This document shows, one piece after another, positions 4,937-6,485 of a DNA stretch of 6,485 nucleotides. The stretch's first letter is position 1; each line of letters begins with the position of its first letter. Position numbers and translations under genes: made by a program. The notes beneath the pieces are model-generated. The model saw only the letters and a program-made list of their open reading frames with translations. It did not search any database and was not told where the DNA came from. The stretch is taken from positions 1 through 6,485 of the forward strand of contig CANRJU010000163.1 of assembly GCA_947631075.1 (NCBI GenBank), in the 5' to 3' direction. This DNA is from an uncultured Lachnospiraceae bacterium. GTDB lineage: Bacteria > Bacillota > Clostridia > Lachnospirales > Lachnospiraceae.

Positions 4937-6485
4937 ATAAAAAAATATTTCGATCATCTTTTTTGACGGTATTTCTCGTGCTCATTGCGACAATCGTGCT
5001 CATAATGGGCATTTTATTTCAATTTTTTGAGGAGCAGCTGCTAAACGAGCTGAAAAGCGAGGCAGGTTATCTGTCCCAGGCGGTGGAAAATGAGGGGACG
5101 GATTTTTTCCGGGAATTTAAGAGCCAGAACCATCACCGGGTGACACTGGTGGACGCGGACGGGAGCGTGCTGTATGACAGCGAGGCAAATTCCCAGGCTC
5201 TTGACAACCACGGAAATAGGGAGGAAATCAAGGAGGCGCTGGAGACGGGAGAGGGCATGAGCATCCGCTACTCGGATACCCTGACTCAAAAGACGGTCTA
5301 TTATGCCGTAAAGCTGTCCAATCAGGAGGTTCTTCGCGTGTCCACGGAGCAGTACACCATTGTCACAATTCTCCTTGGCATCGCCCAGCCGATGATTGTC
5401 ATTCTCGCGATTGCGTTAGTGCTGACGCTGTTTTTGTCCTCGCGGGTGTCGAGGGCGATTATCGAGCCCATCAATAAGCTGGATCTGGAGGTGCCGGAAA
5501 ACAACGATACCTACGAGGAGCTGACGCCGCTGCTGCGGAAAATCGCGAAACAGAATGAGACTATCGATGAGCAATTGGAAACGGCGCGAAAAAAGCAGCG
5601 GGAATTTAATCTGATCACGGAAAATATGAGCGAAGGGTTTCTGGTCATCGACCAGGACGCCCAGCTTCTGACCTACAATTCGGCGGCTCTGAAGCTCCTA
5701 GACATCATCCCGCCGGTCAGCGGCAGCGTGCTGACGCTGTGCCACACAAAGGAATTTCGCGAGGCGGTGGACGGGGCGCTTTCCGGGGCCCGGTCGGAGG
5801 GCGTCATGGTCCGGTCGGAGCGGTATTACAGCCTGATTGCGAATCCGGTCTTTGAGGGAGAAACGACCATCGGAGCGGTAATTATTATCTTAGATATTAC
5901 GGAGACGGAAAAGAGGGAGTCGCTGCGCCGGGAATTTACGGCCAATGTCTCCCATGAACTGAAGACGCCGCTCACTTCGATTTCCGGGTTTGCCGAGTTA
6001 ATGAAGGCGGGGGACGTGCCGGTGGAGACGGTCGTGGATTTTTCCCAGTCCATTTACGACGAGGCGCAGAGGCTGATCACGCTGGTCAACGACATCATCA
6101 AGCTCTCGGAGCTCGACAGCCGGGATGTTTCTTTCCTGCACGAGAAGGTGGACGTGTATGAGCTGTCAGAGGAAATCATAGGGCGGCTTAGGAGCGAGGC
6201 GGAAAAAAGAAAGGTGGAAATTCATCTGACCGGCGGGCACACGCAGGTGTTCGGGGTGAGAAAAATAATCGAGGAGATGATTTACAATCTGTGCGACAAC
6301 GCCATCAAGTACAACCGGGAAAACGGCTCGGTGGACATTCTCATCAACGAGACGGAAGAAAGCGTCCATATCCTTGTGCGGGATACGGGAATCGGCATAC
6401 CGGCGGCTCATCAGGGCCGGGTGTTCGAGCGGTTCTACCGGGTGGACAAGAGCCACTCCAAACGGGTGGGAGGAACCGGGCTGGG
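4933..6485 (+). CDS. phoR: Phosphate sensor histidine kinase PhoR, 3' end cut by the window
   Basis: Membrane kinase that phosphorylates the regulator encoded just upstream. 517 complete codons are visible with no stop. Order: transmembrane helix 1 (about 8-31), extracytoplasmic region of about 110 residues containing VTLVDADGSVLYDS, helix 2 (about 143-168), a short degenerate HAMP-like linker (SRAIIEPINKLDLE), a helical stretch (about 198-225), a PAS domain (about 226-325, with NMSEGFLVID), then the catalytic core. The H-box is ANVSHELKTPL with phospho-acceptor His341. The N-box is NLCDNAIKYN (452-461), the G1 box RDTGIGIP (483-490), the F-box FERFYRVD (498-505), and the G2 box GGTGLG begins at 513 and is cut. 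Perhaps 45-60 residues are missing. The start overlaps the regulator stop as ATGA, with GGAGG (4923-4927) 5 nt upstream. Confidence 0.92.
   Translation, partial: MNKKIFRSSFLTVFLVLIATIVLIMGILFQFFEEQLLNELKSEAGYLSQAVENEGTDFFREFKSQNHHRVTLVDADGSVLYDSEANSQALDNHGNREEIKEALETGEGMSIRYSDTLTQKTVYYAVKLSNQEVLRVSTEQYTIVTILLGIAQPMIVILAIALVLTLFLSSRVSRAIIEPINKLDLEVPENNDTYEELTPLLRKIAKQNETIDEQLETARKKQREFNLITENMSEGFLVIDQDAQLLTYNSAALKLLDIIPPVSGSVLTLCHTKEFREAVDGALSGARSEGVMVRSERYYSLIANPVFEGETTIGAVIIILDITETEKRESLRREFTANVSHELKTPLTSISGFAELMKAGDVPVETVVDFSQSIYDEAQRLITLVNDIIKLSELDSRDVSFLHEKVDVYELSEEIIGRLRSEAEKRKVEIHLTGGHTQVFGVRKIIEEMIYNLCDNAIKYNRENGSVDILINETEESVHILVRDTGIGIPAAHQGRVFERFYRVDKSHSKRVGGTGL

Overview
The window is the phosphate-uptake and phosphate-sensing locus of a low-phosphate (Pho) regulon, read entirely on the + strand: pstS, pstC, pstA, pstB, phoU, a PhoB/PhoP-type response regulator, and a PhoR-type sensor kinase that runs off the right edge. 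Several traits point to a Gram-positive member of the Clostridia, most likely a Lachnospiraceae-type gut anaerobe of moderately high G+C. PstS is a lipoprotein with a lipobox and a Ser/Gly-rich linker, the Shine-Dalgarno sequences are strong (AAGGAGGA class), and PhoR has an extracytoplasmic sensor plus a PAS domain. The taxonomic placement is an inference from style, not from a marker gene.

Layout: positions 1-84 are a leader with a 23-nt direct repeat (1-23 and 55-77), each copy ending in a strong ribosome binding site, and with potential alternative RNA helices around the pstS ribosome binding site. pstS (85-969) is separated from pstC (1003-1869) by 33 nt holding a compact stem-loop. A 78-nt spacer before pstA (1948-2811) holds a second stem-loop and a possible 15-codon ORF that would overlap the pstA start. 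From pstA onward the genes are tightly packed: 3 nt to pstB (2815-3567), a 1-nt overlap to phoU (3567-4262), a 4-nt ATGA overlap to the response regulator (4259-4936), and another ATGA overlap to phoR (4933-6485, cut by the window end). No rho-independent terminator is visible between genes, so one polycistronic transcript is the simplest reading. Its main promoter would lie left of the window.

How the parts work together: PstS captures phosphate outside the membrane, PstC and PstA form the channel, and PstB powers import with ATP. PhoU links the state of the transporter to the kinase PhoR, which phosphorylates the response regulator, and that activates Pho genes including, in known systems, pst itself. 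Having all seven genes in one unit would make a self-contained feedback loop.

This is mainly a well-known system rather than a new one. The parts that deserve a second look are the possible RNA switch in the pstS leader, the intergenic stem-loops, the candidate small ORF coupled to pstA, and an in-frame tandem-repeat insertion rich in His, Asp and Ser within PhoU.
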